From an uncultured Rhodospirillaceae bacterium (GTDB taxonomy: Bacteria > Pseudomonadota > Alphaproteobacteria > Azospirillales > Azospirillaceae): DNA of 64,000 nt. The translations under genes were made by a program, and so were the position numbers. The notes below the pieces were generated by a model. It saw only the letters and a program-made list of their open reading frames with translations, searched no databases and was not told where the DNA came from. Location: the NCBI GenBank assembly GCA_937927415.1, contig CALBDS010000004.1, positions 124,001-188,000 on the forward strand, given 5' to 3'. Positions within the stretch are counted from its first letter, which is position 1, and each line of letters starts with the position of its first letter. Below are positions 1 to 7,182 of the stretch, in pieces.

Positions 1-141
1 CGCGGCCTTTCCCTGCTGACCGCGCACAAGGAAGCGGTGGTGGCTGCGGCCATGCTGCTGTCGGCCATGACCGGGCTGGAAGACGACAGCGCCCGGAACA
101 TGGTCGTCTCCATGAATTTGCGGCCCGCCACAGGCACGTAA
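1..141 (+). CDS. 3' end of an unidentified gene (partial)
   Basis: Frame 1 is open from the window edge to a TAA at 139-141 and gives 46 residues ending in RPATGT. The visible part is helical-looking and Ala/Leu-rich (AHKEAVVAAAMLLSAM). Its position 66 bp upstream of a CheY gene in the same direction suggests the same transcription unit, possibly chemotaxis or motility related. I do not recognise the family from this fragment. The start lies outside the window. Confidence 0.5.
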   Translation, partial: RGLSLLTAHKEAVVAAAMLLSAMTGLEDDSARNMVVSMNLRPATGT

Positions 142-207
142 CCCCACCCGTTTCCGCCGCCCCCGCTCCGTTTTCCAAAGAAACCAGCCCGAAAGCCAGG
201 AGAAGCA

Positions 208-603
208 ATGTTCGACACCAACCTGCGCATCCTGATCGTCGATGACTACACCACGATGCGGCGGATCATCCGCAATCTGCTGACGCAGATCGGCTTTTCC
301 GACATCACCGAAGCCGCCGACGGGCGGGAAGCCTTTGAAAAGCTGCGTTCCGGCGGCCAGTTCGATCTGGTGGTCAGCGATTGGAACATGGAACCCATGA
401 CCGGGCTGGAGCTGCTGAAGGCCATGCGGACCGACAGCGCGCTGTCCTCCATCCCCTTCATCATGGTGACCGCGGAAAGCAAGACCGAGAACGTGGTCGC
501 CGCCAAGAAGGCCGGCGTGAACAACTACATCGTCAAGCCGTTCAACGCCGAAACCCTGCGTTCCAAGATCGCTGCCGTCTTTGCCGCTCCCGTCCCGGCG
601 TAA
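208..603 (+). CDS. cheY: CheY-type single-domain response regulator
   Basis: A 131-residue stand-alone receiver domain with no output domain. All receiver landmarks are present: the acidic pair D12-D13, phosphoacceptor D58 (VVSDWNMEP), T88 (MVTAES) and K110 (IVKPF). The MVTAES and IVKPF stretches and the overall length match chemotaxis CheY, which is phosphorylated by CheA and binds the flagellar switch (FliM). No CheA or CheW is in the window, but two chemoreceptors and a switch-like protein are encoded further along. A good AG-rich ribosome site (AGGAGAAGC) precedes the ATG. The stop codon sits in the loop of a perfect hairpin. Confidence 0.92.
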   Translation: MFDTNLRILIVDDYTTMRRIIRNLLTQIGFSDITEAADGREAFEKLRSGGQFDLVVSDWNMEPMTGLELLKAMRTDSALSSIPFIMVTAESKTENVVAAKKAGVNNYIVKPFNAETLRSKIAAVFAAPVPA

Positions 604-648
604 GCCGGGACGATCATAAGGTCCCCTTGCCCGGCATAAGCCGGGACG
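594..648. repeat. Pair of 19-bp hairpin-forming direct repeats at the cheY 3' end
   Basis: Two copies of an almost identical 19-bp element (594-612 and 630-648, one mismatch). Each is a hairpin with a CCCGGC/GCCGGG stem and a GTAA or ATAA loop. The first stem extends to 8 bp (592-611) and its loop contains the cheY stop codon. There is no T-tract, so this is not a classical intrinsic terminator. It may stabilise the 3' end or separate cheY from the convergent Nudix gene. Confidence 0.55.
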
Positions 649-651
649 TTC

Positions 652-1215
652 TCAGAGCATCGATTCCCAGCGCGCGGCCACCTCCGGGGTGGGGTTGACG
701 GCAGGAACGCACACCTCCTGCCCCAGCCGCGCGTGATGCTCGCGCAGCGACCAGTGCACGGTGGGAAAGGCGATGTCCCGCCAGGGGATATCCTCCCACC
801 GGAACAGCCCCACCTCCTCGCTTTCCGGCCCCGCCGCGATGTCCGGCGTCAGCAGGCGCGCGCGGAAGATCAGCTGCACCTGGCTGATGCGGGGAATGTC
901 GTAGATGGCCAGCAGCCCGCCCACCTCGATGCGGGCGCACGCCTCTTCCCACGCTTCGCGGGCGGCCCCGGCCTGGGAGGTTTCATGCTCCTCCATGAAA
1001 CCGGCGGGCAGGGTCCAATAGCCCCGGCGCGGCGGAATGGCCCGGCGGCAGAGCAGGATGCGATCCTCCCACACCGCCACCGATCCCACCACGATCAGCG
1101 GATTCTGATAGGAGATGTAGCCGCAGTCGGGGCATTGCAGCCGTTCCCGGTCCTCGCCGGGGGGGATGCAGCGCACACGCGGGCCGATGGGAGGGGGATC
1201 GTCGTACATGGTCAC
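652..1215 (-). CDS. Nudix hydrolase with remnant N-terminal zinc ribbon
   Basis: A 187-residue protein. The Nudix box is complete in the form G-x5-E-x7-REAWEEA, at about residues 72-94, so it should bind a divalent metal and hydrolyse a nucleoside diphosphate linked to another group; the substrate cannot be read from sequence. Upstream, CPDCGYISYQNP resembles the zinc ribbon of NADH-pyrophosphatase-like (NudC-type) Nudix proteins. Only one CxxC pair plus a lone upstream Cys is visible, so zinc binding may be lost. It is convergent with cheY and divergent from rmuC. Confidence 0.88.
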   Translation of the reverse strand: MTMYDDPPPIGPRVRCIPPGEDRERLQCPDCGYISYQNPLIVVGSVAVWEDRILLCRRAIPPRRGYWTLPAGFMEEHETSQAGAAREAWEEACARIEVGGLLAIYDIPRISQVQLIFRARLLTPDIAAGPESEEVGLFRWEDIPWRDIAFPTVHWSLREHHARLGQEVCVPAVNPTPEVAARWESML

Positions 1216-1342
1216 CGATATGGACCGGGACCGTCACCGGAGCAAGCCGGCCGAAGGTCGATAACACCACCCCGTTCCGGTCTTGTTCCCCGAACACCCG
1301 GTCGTGTACTCTGCCGCTCGGGACCGAAGGGGCGATAAGTCT

Positions 1343-2791
1343 ATGATGCAACTGGCGTTCGACAGCCTGTCGCTGGGGCTGGGGGCGGTGTTCGGCGGAT
1401 TCGTGGTGTGGCTGGCGGCGCGCTCGACCCATCTGCGCGCCCGCGCCCACGACGCCGCCATCCGCGCCGAACTGGCCGCCCGGCTGGCGATGATGGAACG
1501 GCGGGAGGCGGAATGGCGCGACTCGGAGCGGGAACACACCCGCACCATCGCCCGGCTGCAGGCCGACCTGGCCGGCGCCCGCGCCCGCCATGCCGAACTG
1601 GCCACCACCTTGTCGAAGGAACGCCTGTCGGCGGCGGAAAAGCTGGCGGTGGTGGAAAAGGCGCAGGCCGCCCTGGCCGACAGCTTCAAGGCCCTGTCGT
1701 CGGAGGCGCTGCGGGCCAACAACGAAAGCTTCCTGCATCTGGCCCGCGAAACCCTGTCCGGCTTTCAGGAACAGGCCAAGGGCGAGTTGGAACGGCGCCA
1801 CGCCGCCTTTGCCGCCGTGGTGGCGCCGGTGCGCGATTCCCTCGACCGCATGGACGGCCAGATCCAGGCCATGGAACAGGCCCGCGCCGGCGCGTACGAG
1901 GGGCTGCGCCAGCAGGTCATCGCCCTGATGGACAGCCAGAGCCAGTTGCGCGCCGAAACCGGCGCCCTGGTGCGGGCGCTGCGCACGCCGGCCGCCCGCG
2001 GCCGCTGGGGGGAGATCCAGTTGCGCCGGGTGGTGGAGATCGCCGGCATGCTGGACCATTGCGACTTCACCGAACAGACCACGGTGGAAAGCCGGGAGGG
2101 GGCGCGCCTGCGCCCCGACATGGTGGTGCGCCTGCCCGGCGGCAAGACCATCGTGGTGGACGCCAAGACGCCGCTGGACGCCTATCTCGACGGCATCGAA
2201 AGCGGCGACGACACCGCCCGCGCCCAGGCACTGGCCCGCCACGCCCGCCATGTGCGCGACCACATGAAGCAGTTGGGCGCCAAGGCCTATTGGGACCAGT
2301 TCCCCGACACCCCGGAATTCGTGGTGCTGTTCCTGCCCGGCGAGAATTTCTTCTCCGCCGCGCTGGAACACGACCCGGCCCTGATCGAGGCCGGCATGGG
2401 CCATCGGGTGGTGCTGGCCACCCCCACCACCCTGATCGCCCTGCTGCGCGCCGTCGCCTATGGCTGGCGGCAGGAGAAGCTGACCGAGAACGCCCGCGAC
2501 ATCAGCGCCCTGGGGGCGGAGATCTACAAGCGGCTGGGCGACCTGGGCGCCCACATGGCCCGGCTGGGGGCGCAACTGGACAAGGCGGTCACCAGCTACA
2601 ACGGTGCGGTGGGCAGCCTGGAATCCCGCGTGCTGGTCACCGCCCGCCGGTTCCGCGACCTGCACGCGGTGGCCGGCGACGAACCGCTGCCGGCGCTGGA
2701 GCCGCTGGAGCGCACCACCCGCCCGCTGCAATCCCTGGAAATGCAGCCGGCGGAGGAAACGCCCCCCGCATCCAGTGGTGGATGTTCTTGA
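1343..2791 (+). CDS. rmuC: RmuC-family DNA recombination protein
   Basis: 482 residues with the RmuC layout: one N-terminal membrane helix (LSLGLGAVFGGFVVWLAA), a long coiled coil (about residues 35-140), then the nuclease-like core with GRWGEIQLRRVVEIAGM, DMVVRLPGG, VVDAKTPLDAY and FLPGENFFSAAL. RmuC proteins are implicated in limiting recombination at inverted repeats and are predicted PD-(D/E)xK nucleases; D-x-K is visible in VDAK. I chose the ATG-ATG at 1343 (GAAGGGG upstream) over the in-frame ATG at 1283, which would add 20 residues before the membrane helix. Confidence 0.92.
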   Translation: MMQLAFDSLSLGLGAVFGGFVVWLAARSTHLRARAHDAAIRAELAARLAMMERREAEWRDSEREHTRTIARLQADLAGARARHAELATTLSKERLSAAEKLAVVEKAQAALADSFKALSSEALRANNESFLHLARETLSGFQEQAKGELERRHAAFAAVVAPVRDSLDRMDGQIQAMEQARAGAYEGLRQQVIALMDSQSQLRAETGALVRALRTPAARGRWGEIQLRRVVEIAGMLDHCDFTEQTTVESREGARLRPDMVVRLPGGKTIVVDAKTPLDAYLDGIESGDDTARAQALARHARHVRDHMKQLGAKAYWDQFPDTPEFVVLFLPGENFFSAALEHDPALIEAGMGHRVVLATPTTLIALLRAVAYGWRQEKLTENARDISALGAEIYKRLGDLGAHMARLGAQLDKAVTSYNGAVGSLESRVLVTARRFRDLHAVAGDEPLPALEPLERTTRPLQSLEMQPAEETPPASSGGCS

Positions 2792-2881
2792 CCGCACACG
2801 CATAAGCGCGTATCCACCCCGGCGGTGCATGCCTGTCTTTCGGGGGCGCAACCCTGAGGAGCGGCCTGCACCCGACCTTGT

Positions 2882-3247
2882 GCGGACGTGGTGGAATCGG
2901 TAGACACAGCAGACTTTAGCCAATTGGAGTGCGCCCGTGGAAACGCGGGACGTAGAACCGCTCAAAGTCGGGGAACGCTGACGGTTCGGGCCATCCGGTC
3001 CCGGATCCTGCCAATCCCGAGCCAAGCCCGGAGGGCGCTTTTGCCGCCGCCGGGAAGGTGTAGAGACTAGACGGGCGGCGCCTAACGGTCCCTGGTCCCC
3101 CTGGCGGCCAGCGGCCCATGGCGAAGGGATAGTCCAGACCACGAACCCCGGCGGCGCCACCGGCCCGGCGGGGGCGGCGAAAGCCGAGGTGGTATGAAAA
3201 TCTGCTTTCCTTTGGAAGTGCGGGTTCGAGTCCCGCCGTCCGCACCA
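2882..3247 (+). tRNA. tRNA-Leu(UAA), interrupted by a group I intron
   Basis: Exons 2882-2916 and 3197-3247 join into a complete class II tRNA with encoded CCA. The acceptor arms GCGGACG/CGTCCGC pair perfectly. The D-arm, long variable arm and TTCGA T-loop are present. The anticodon stem GCAGA/TCTGC encloses the loop C-U-U-A-A-A-A, giving anticodon UAA. The break lies between U34 and A35, the same position as in cyanobacterial and plastid tRNA-Leu(UAA) genes. Without splicing the anticodon loop would be destroyed, so the intron must be removed for function. Confidence 0.93.
2917..3196 (+). other. Group I (IC3-type) self-splicing intron in tRNA-Leu(UAA)
   Basis: A 280-nt intron ending in G, preceded by a U at the 5' splice site as group I splicing needs. 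Core elements are recognisable: a P-like element AATCCCGAGCCAAG at 3013-3026, an R element GTGTAGAGACTAGACGG at 3058-3074 and an S element AAGGGATAGTCC at 3124-3135. No homing-endonuclease ORF fits inside. Size, insertion point and core motifs match the tRNA-Leu introns of cyanobacteria. Subgroup IC3 is inferred from this similarity, not from a computed fold. Confidence 0.9.
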
Positions 3248-3310
3248 ATCCTCCCTTATCGGCATCCTCCCCTTCTCTCCCGTCATGGACAGGGCCACGA
3301 AGTCAGGGTG

Positions 3311-3508
3311 ACAGCCCCTCGCCCCACCGGGGAGAGGGTGGCCCGCAGGGCCGGGTGAGGGCCGGATTTCGCGCCGGCAGGCCCGAAATCCGTTGCGAAG
3401 CAACGCCAAATCGTATGTTTCGAGAGCCTGACGGCTCGATTTTCGGGCCTTCGGCGCGAAAATCGGCCCTCACCCCGACCCTCTCCCCGGCGGGGAGAGG
3501 GGGGCTGT
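3311..3508. repeat. Large imperfect inverted repeat, REP/MITE-like
   Basis: Two arms (about 3311-3374 and 3455-3508) are imperfect reverse complements. Each contains the CCTCACCC...CTCTCCCC-GGGGAGAGG type of sequence that is widely dispersed in proteobacterial intergenic regions, and the arms flank an about 80-bp centre. The element fills the gap between the tRNA and the next gene (3248-3627). No coding capacity is convincing in it. It may be a non-autonomous repeat element. Confidence 0.6.
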
Positions 3509-3627
3509 CCCGGTTTGCGAACATGACCTCGTTGCCCTCCCGTCATGGCCGACCGGCTTGCCCGGTCCGGCGGGGCAGCGGTATAGAAACGGACTTTCGC
3601 GCTGCCGGGAACAGGTGCCGCCGCCCC

Positions 3628-4392
3628 ATGTGCCGCTGGATCGCTTACCGCGGAACGCCGCTCTTCCTCGAAACCCTGCTGTTCGAGCCGGAAAACTCCC
3701 TCGTCCGGCAGAGCCTGCATTGCCGCAAGGCCCCCGTGACCACCAACGGCGACGGATTCGGCGTGGGCTGGTATGGGGACCGGGATACCCCGTGCCTGTA
3801 CCGGGAAACGCTGCCGGCGTGGAACGACCAGAACCTGCGGCAACTGGCCCACCATATCCGCTCGCCGCTGTTTTTCGGCCATGTGCGCGCGTCCACCGGC
3901 ACCGGCACGGCGCGGGTCAACTGCCACCCCTTCGCCCTGGGGCGGTGGCTGTTCATGCACAACGGCCAGATCGGCGGCTGGGGCCGCGTGCGCCGCCGGC
4001 TGGAATCGCTGCTGACCGACGATCTTTACACCGCCCGCCAGGGGGCCACCGACAGCGAACTGTTCTTCCTGCTGCTGTTCGTCCACGGGCTGGAGGACGA
4101 TCCCATGCGCGCCTTCGCCGCCACCGCCGCCACCGTCTGCCGCACCATGGGTGAGGCCGGGGTGACCGAGCCGCTGCGCCTGACCGCCACCCTGACCGAC
4201 GGGCGGCGGATCGTGGCCGTGCGCTTCGCCAGCGACCGCCAGCCGCCCAGCCTGTACTGGCGCCGCCGCAACGGTCAGGTGGTGATCGTGTCGGAACCGC
4301 TGGATCAGGACAACGCCGACTGGATCGCGGTGGAAGACGGCCACGGGCTGTTGCTGGACGAAGACATGACCGATACCCCCTTTCTTCTGTGA
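3628..4392 (+). CDS. Class II glutamine amidotransferase (YafJ/EgtC-like)
   Basis: 254 residues beginning M-C-R-W, so Cys2 becomes the N-terminal nucleophile after Met removal, the hallmark of Ntn-type glutaminases. Supporting motifs are NGDGFGVGWYG, FFGHVRASTGTG, NCHPF and FMHNGQIGGW, which form the glutamine and oxyanion pocket. There is no synthetase domain, so it resembles the stand-alone YafJ/DUF4-type amidotransferases; the ammonia acceptor is unknown. The start at 3628 is fixed by the need for Cys at position 2, although the frame is open from 3355. An ergothioneine role (EgtC) is possible but no egt genes are nearby. Confidence 0.85.
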   Translation: MCRWIAYRGTPLFLETLLFEPENSLVRQSLHCRKAPVTTNGDGFGVGWYGDRDTPCLYRETLPAWNDQNLRQLAHHIRSPLFFGHVRASTGTGTARVNCHPFALGRWLFMHNGQIGGWGRVRRRLESLLTDDLYTARQGATDSELFFLLLFVHGLEDDPMRAFAATAATVCRTMGEAGVTEPLRLTATLTDGRRIVAVRFASDRQPPSLYWRRRNGQVVIVSEPLDQDNADWIAVEDGHGLLLDEDMTDTPFLL

Positions 4393-4415
4393 CCGGCACG
4401 CGGTTGCAGTTCGGG

Positions 4416-4444
4416 TTGACAGAGCGTCGGACGCGCACTATGGT
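4416..4444 (+). promoter_or_regulatory. Sigma-70-type promoter of rpmJ
   Basis: TTGACA at 4416-4421, a 17-bp spacer and TATGGT at 4439-4444. The -35 is a perfect match and spacing is ideal. It lies 45 bp upstream of the rpmJ start, between the amidotransferase stop and rpmJ. Confidence 0.7.
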
Positions 4445-4488
4445 CCGCGCCCTACGAACCCGCCGCCGACCGTTCAGGATTACCTGTC

Positions 4489-4614
4489 ATGAAGATCGTC
4501 AATTCTCTGAAGTCGATGAAGACGCGCCACAAGGCCTGCCGTGTCATCCGCCGCAAGGGCCGCGTCTACGTCATCAACAAGCAGAACCCGCGCTTCAAGG
4601 CCCGCCAGGGCTGA
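4489..4614 (+). CDS. rpmJ: 50S ribosomal protein L36 (zinc-free form)
   Basis: 41 residues, MKIVNSLKSMK at the N-terminus and NKQNPRFKARQG at the C-terminus, typical of alphaproteobacterial bL36. The four zinc ligands of the C+ form are absent (a single Cys remains), so this is the zinc-independent paralogue type. It has its own strong promoter upstream and a hairpin terminator downstream, making it monocistronic. It assembles into the large ribosomal subunit. Confidence 0.95.
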   Translation: MKIVNSLKSMKTRHKACRVIRRKGRVYVINKQNPRFKARQG

Positions 4615-4674
4615 TGCGAAGCGTCCGGCCGGGGACCCACCCGGCCGCGCTCGGGGTTCGCGACGCTTGAAACG

Positions 4675-4699
4675 CCGCGCCAGATTTGGCGCGGTTTTT
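4675..4699 (+). terminator. Intrinsic terminator of rpmJ
   Basis: A 7-bp perfect stem CCGCGCC/GGCGCGG with a 6-nt loop, followed by TTTTT. It lies 61 bp after the rpmJ stop. Confidence 0.8.
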
Positions 4700-4789
4700 C
4701 GCGTTTGGGCGGTGCGGTTGATGGAAGCCGCCGCTGCTGTTATCGTGATCCGGGAACAGTCGTTTTCGCCGCTTCCAGGAACCGATCCC

Positions 4790-5098
4790 ATGAACACCGA
4801 CGATCTGACCGTCAGCGAAGACACCAAAGCGGCGATTCGCGGCTTTCTGGAGCACGAATTGACGGCCATGGGAGTCAAGGACGTCATCATCGAGGGAATG
4901 CTCGACCATGACGACGAGCCGTCCTTGCGAATCGTTGTGGAATACAATGACCAGGGGCCGGCGATGGACACGCGGCGTTTGGCGCGACTTGTGACACCGC
5001 TGCGGACCCTGCTTTTGCAGCGAGGGGAGAAGCGGTTCCCGTTTATCCGCCACAATGTGACCGACCGCCGTCCCCTGATGTCTTATGTTAAGCGATGA
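4790..5098 (+). CDS. Small protein of unknown family, upstream partner of a HEPN-like gene
   Basis: 102 residues, acidic in the first half and basic at the C-terminus, with a predicted alpha/beta pattern (IIEGMLDHDDEPSLRIVVEYND). No transmembrane segment or known catalytic motif was found; in particular there is no GS-x-D signature of MNT nucleotidyltransferases. Its last 14 nt overlap the next gene (5085-5549), so the two are translationally coupled and likely work together. The start at 4790 was chosen over the longer frame from 4541, because that frame runs through the rpmJ terminator. Function is unknown; a toxin-antitoxin-like pairing is an inference from the neighbour. Confidence 0.65.
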   Translation: MNTDDLTVSEDTKAAIRGFLEHELTAMGVKDVIIEGMLDHDDEPSLRIVVEYNDQGPAMDTRRLARLVTPLRTLLLQRGEKRFPFIRHNVTDRRPLMSYVKR

Positions 5099-5549
5099 TC
5101 TTCTGAAGACCGCGCGGCTGCTCACCGCAGCCACGCAGAAAAAACCCCGGCAAGCCGACCTGCGCCGAGCCGTCAGCACCGCTTATTACGCCCTGTTCCA
5201 CGCCATCGCCCGGCAAGCCGCCGATACCTTTGCCACCACTGGGGAAAACCAGTCGCACCCCGCCTGGGTACAGGTCTACCGCTCGCTGGATCATGGGACG
5301 GCAAAGGATGCCTGCAGGAATGTTGCCGTCCCGGCATTTCCTTACGGCCTCGTGACCTGCGCCAACAGCTTCATCACCCTGCAGGAAGAGCGGCATCAGG
5401 CCGATTACAATCCCGATTACCGCACCACCCGCGCCGATGCCCAGACTCGGATCGACGAGGCCGAAGCCGCCATCACCGCCCTGAACACCGCATCGCCCAA
5501 GGATCGACGGGCTTTCCTCATTCATCTCATTATCAAAAAGCGGCGATAG
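5085..5549 (+). CDS. HEPN-domain-like protein
   Basis: 154 residues. The N-terminal half has the pattern RRAVSTAYYALFHAIARQAAD, which matches the R-x-AYYA-x-FH signature of HEPN-fold proteins, many of which are RNases or toxins paired with an antitoxin. The C-terminus ends in a basic IIKKRR tail. It overlaps the upstream 102-codon gene by 14 nt. I infer HEPN membership from this motif and the all-helical look. Whether it is an active RNase is not shown. Confidence 0.65.
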   Translation: MLSDDLLKTARLLTAATQKKPRQADLRRAVSTAYYALFHAIARQAADTFATTGENQSHPAWVQVYRSLDHGTAKDACRNVAVPAFPYGLVTCANSFITLQEERHQADYNPDYRTTRADAQTRIDEAEAAITALNTASPKDRRAFLIHLIIKKRR

Positions 5550-5677
5550 ACGTTTCTTCTCCTTTCGGTCTTGTGGAGTCGGGATAAGTGGTGATACCAC
5601 TCGTGCCCGGCGGCGTGCCGGGACTCGGTGCGCGCAACCTTCCGACTGAAAACCCCGATGGGGAGGAACAGAACGGC

Positions 5678-7165
5678 ATGAAAATGCCCCCGCCGGATCC
5701 GAACATTATTGCCAAACGCCGCGAGCTTGTGGAGCGCCTGCGCGCCATCGTGCCGGGCGAAGGCGTGATCGTCGATGAAGCCGAGTTGCGCGCCTATGAA
5801 TGCGACGCGCTCACCGCCTACCGCGCCCTGCCGCTGGTGGTCGTCCTGCCCTCCACCACGCATCAGGTGTCGGAGGTGCTGAAGACCTGCAAGGAGATGG
5901 GGGTCAAGGTGGTGCCGCGCGGTGCGGGCACGTCGCTGTCGGGCGGCGCCCTGCCGCTGGAGGATGGCGTCCTCCTGGGCATGGGCAAGTTCAACAGGAT
6001 CCTCGAGGTGGATTACGACAACCGTTGCGTGGTGACGCAGCCGGGGGTCACCAACCTGGGCATCTCCACCCGCGTGGCCGATCGCGGCTTTTATTACGCG
6101 CCCGACCCGTCCAGCCAGATCGCCTGTACCATCGGCGGCAACATCGCGGAGAATTCCGGCGGCGTTCACTGTCTGAAGTACGGGTTGACCACCAACAACG
6201 TGCTGGGCGTGGAGATGGTGCTGATGGACGGCACCGTCGTGCGTCTGGGCGGCAAGCATCTGGACCAGGGCGGCTATGACCTGATGGGCATCGTCACCGG
6301 CTCCGAAGGGCTGCTGGGCGTGGTGACCGAGGTCACGGTGCGCATCCTGAAGAAGCCGGCCACCGCGCGGGCGGTGCTGATCGGTTTCCCGTCCAACGAA
6401 CAGGCGGGCGACTGCGTGGCCGCCATCATCGCCGCCGGCATCATCCCCGGCGGGATGGAGATGATGGACCGCCCCGCCATCCACGCCGCGGAAGACTTCC
6501 TGCATGCCGGCTATCCGCTGGATGTGGAGGCGCTGATGATCGTCGAACTGGACGGCCCGGCGGCGGAGGTGGACCACCTGATCGACCGGGTGGTGGCGAT
6601 TGCCAACGACCATGGTGCGGTGTCCGCCCGCGCCAGCACGTCGGAGGAGGAGCGGTTGCTGTTCTGGGCGGGCCGCAAGGCGGCGTTCCCGGCGGTGGGC
6701 CGCATCAGCCCCGATTACCTGTGCATGGACGGCACCATCCCGCGCAAGGCGCTGCCGCTGGTGCTGAGCCGGATGCAGGAACTGTCCGAACGCCACGGCC
6801 TGCGCGTCGCCAACGTCTTCCACGCCGGCGACGGCAATTTGCATCCCCTGATCCTCTACGATGCCAACAAGCCGGGCGAGTTGGAGGCGGCGGAACGGTT
6901 CGGCGCCGACATCCTGACCCTGTGCGTGGATGTGGGCGGGGTGCTGACCGGGGAACATGGGGTGGGCGTGGAAAAGCGCGACCTGATGACCCACCAGTTC
7001 AGCAAGACCGACCTGGATCAGCAGCAGCGGTTGAAGTGCGCCTTCGACCCCGACGGCCTGCTGAACCCCGGCAAGGTCTTCCCCGAACTGCACCGCTGCG
7101 CCGAGTTGGGCCGCCTGCACGTGTCGGGCGGCAAGCTGCCGTTCCCCGACATCCCCCGCTTCTAA
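5678..7165 (+). CDS. glcD: Glycolate oxidase FAD-binding subunit GlcD
   Basis: 495 residues of the vanillyl-alcohol-oxidase/GlcD flavoprotein family. The PCMH-type FAD-binding region is clear: PRGAGTSLSGGALP, PSSQIACTIGGNIAENSGG and TGSEGLLGVVTEVTV. The C-terminal substrate domain contains VFHAGDGNLHP and GVLTGEHGVGVEKR. Together with GlcE and GlcF it oxidises glycolate (and D-lactate) to glyoxylate and passes electrons to the respiratory chain. The ATG at 5678 follows GGGAGG; an in-frame GTG at 5588 is less likely. It is the first gene of glcDEF, 17 bp from glcE. Confidence 0.94.
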   Translation: MKMPPPDPNIIAKRRELVERLRAIVPGEGVIVDEAELRAYECDALTAYRALPLVVVLPSTTHQVSEVLKTCKEMGVKVVPRGAGTSLSGGALPLEDGVLLGMGKFNRILEVDYDNRCVVTQPGVTNLGISTRVADRGFYYAPDPSSQIACTIGGNIAENSGGVHCLKYGLTTNNVLGVEMVLMDGTVVRLGGKHLDQGGYDLMGIVTGSEGLLGVVTEVTVRILKKPATARAVLIGFPSNEQAGDCVAAIIAAGIIPGGMEMMDRPAIHAAEDFLHAGYPLDVEALMIVELDGPAAEVDHLIDRVVAIANDHGAVSARASTSEEERLLFWAGRKAAFPAVGRISPDYLCMDGTIPRKALPLVLSRMQELSERHGLRVANVFHAGDGNLHPLILYDANKPGELEAAERFGADILTLCVDVGGVLTGEHGVGVEKRDLMTHQFSKTDLDQQQRLKCAFDPDGLLNPGKVFPELHRCAELGRLHVSGGKLPFPDIPRF

Positions 7166-7182
7166 AGACGAAGAACAGCTTC

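Noticed and set aside
983..3409. 808-codon open frame on the minus strand across rmuC and the tRNA-Leu region
   Set aside because: It is antisense to rmuC and runs through the tRNA intron. The translation is low-complexity and has no domain; this is a GC-rich shadow frame.
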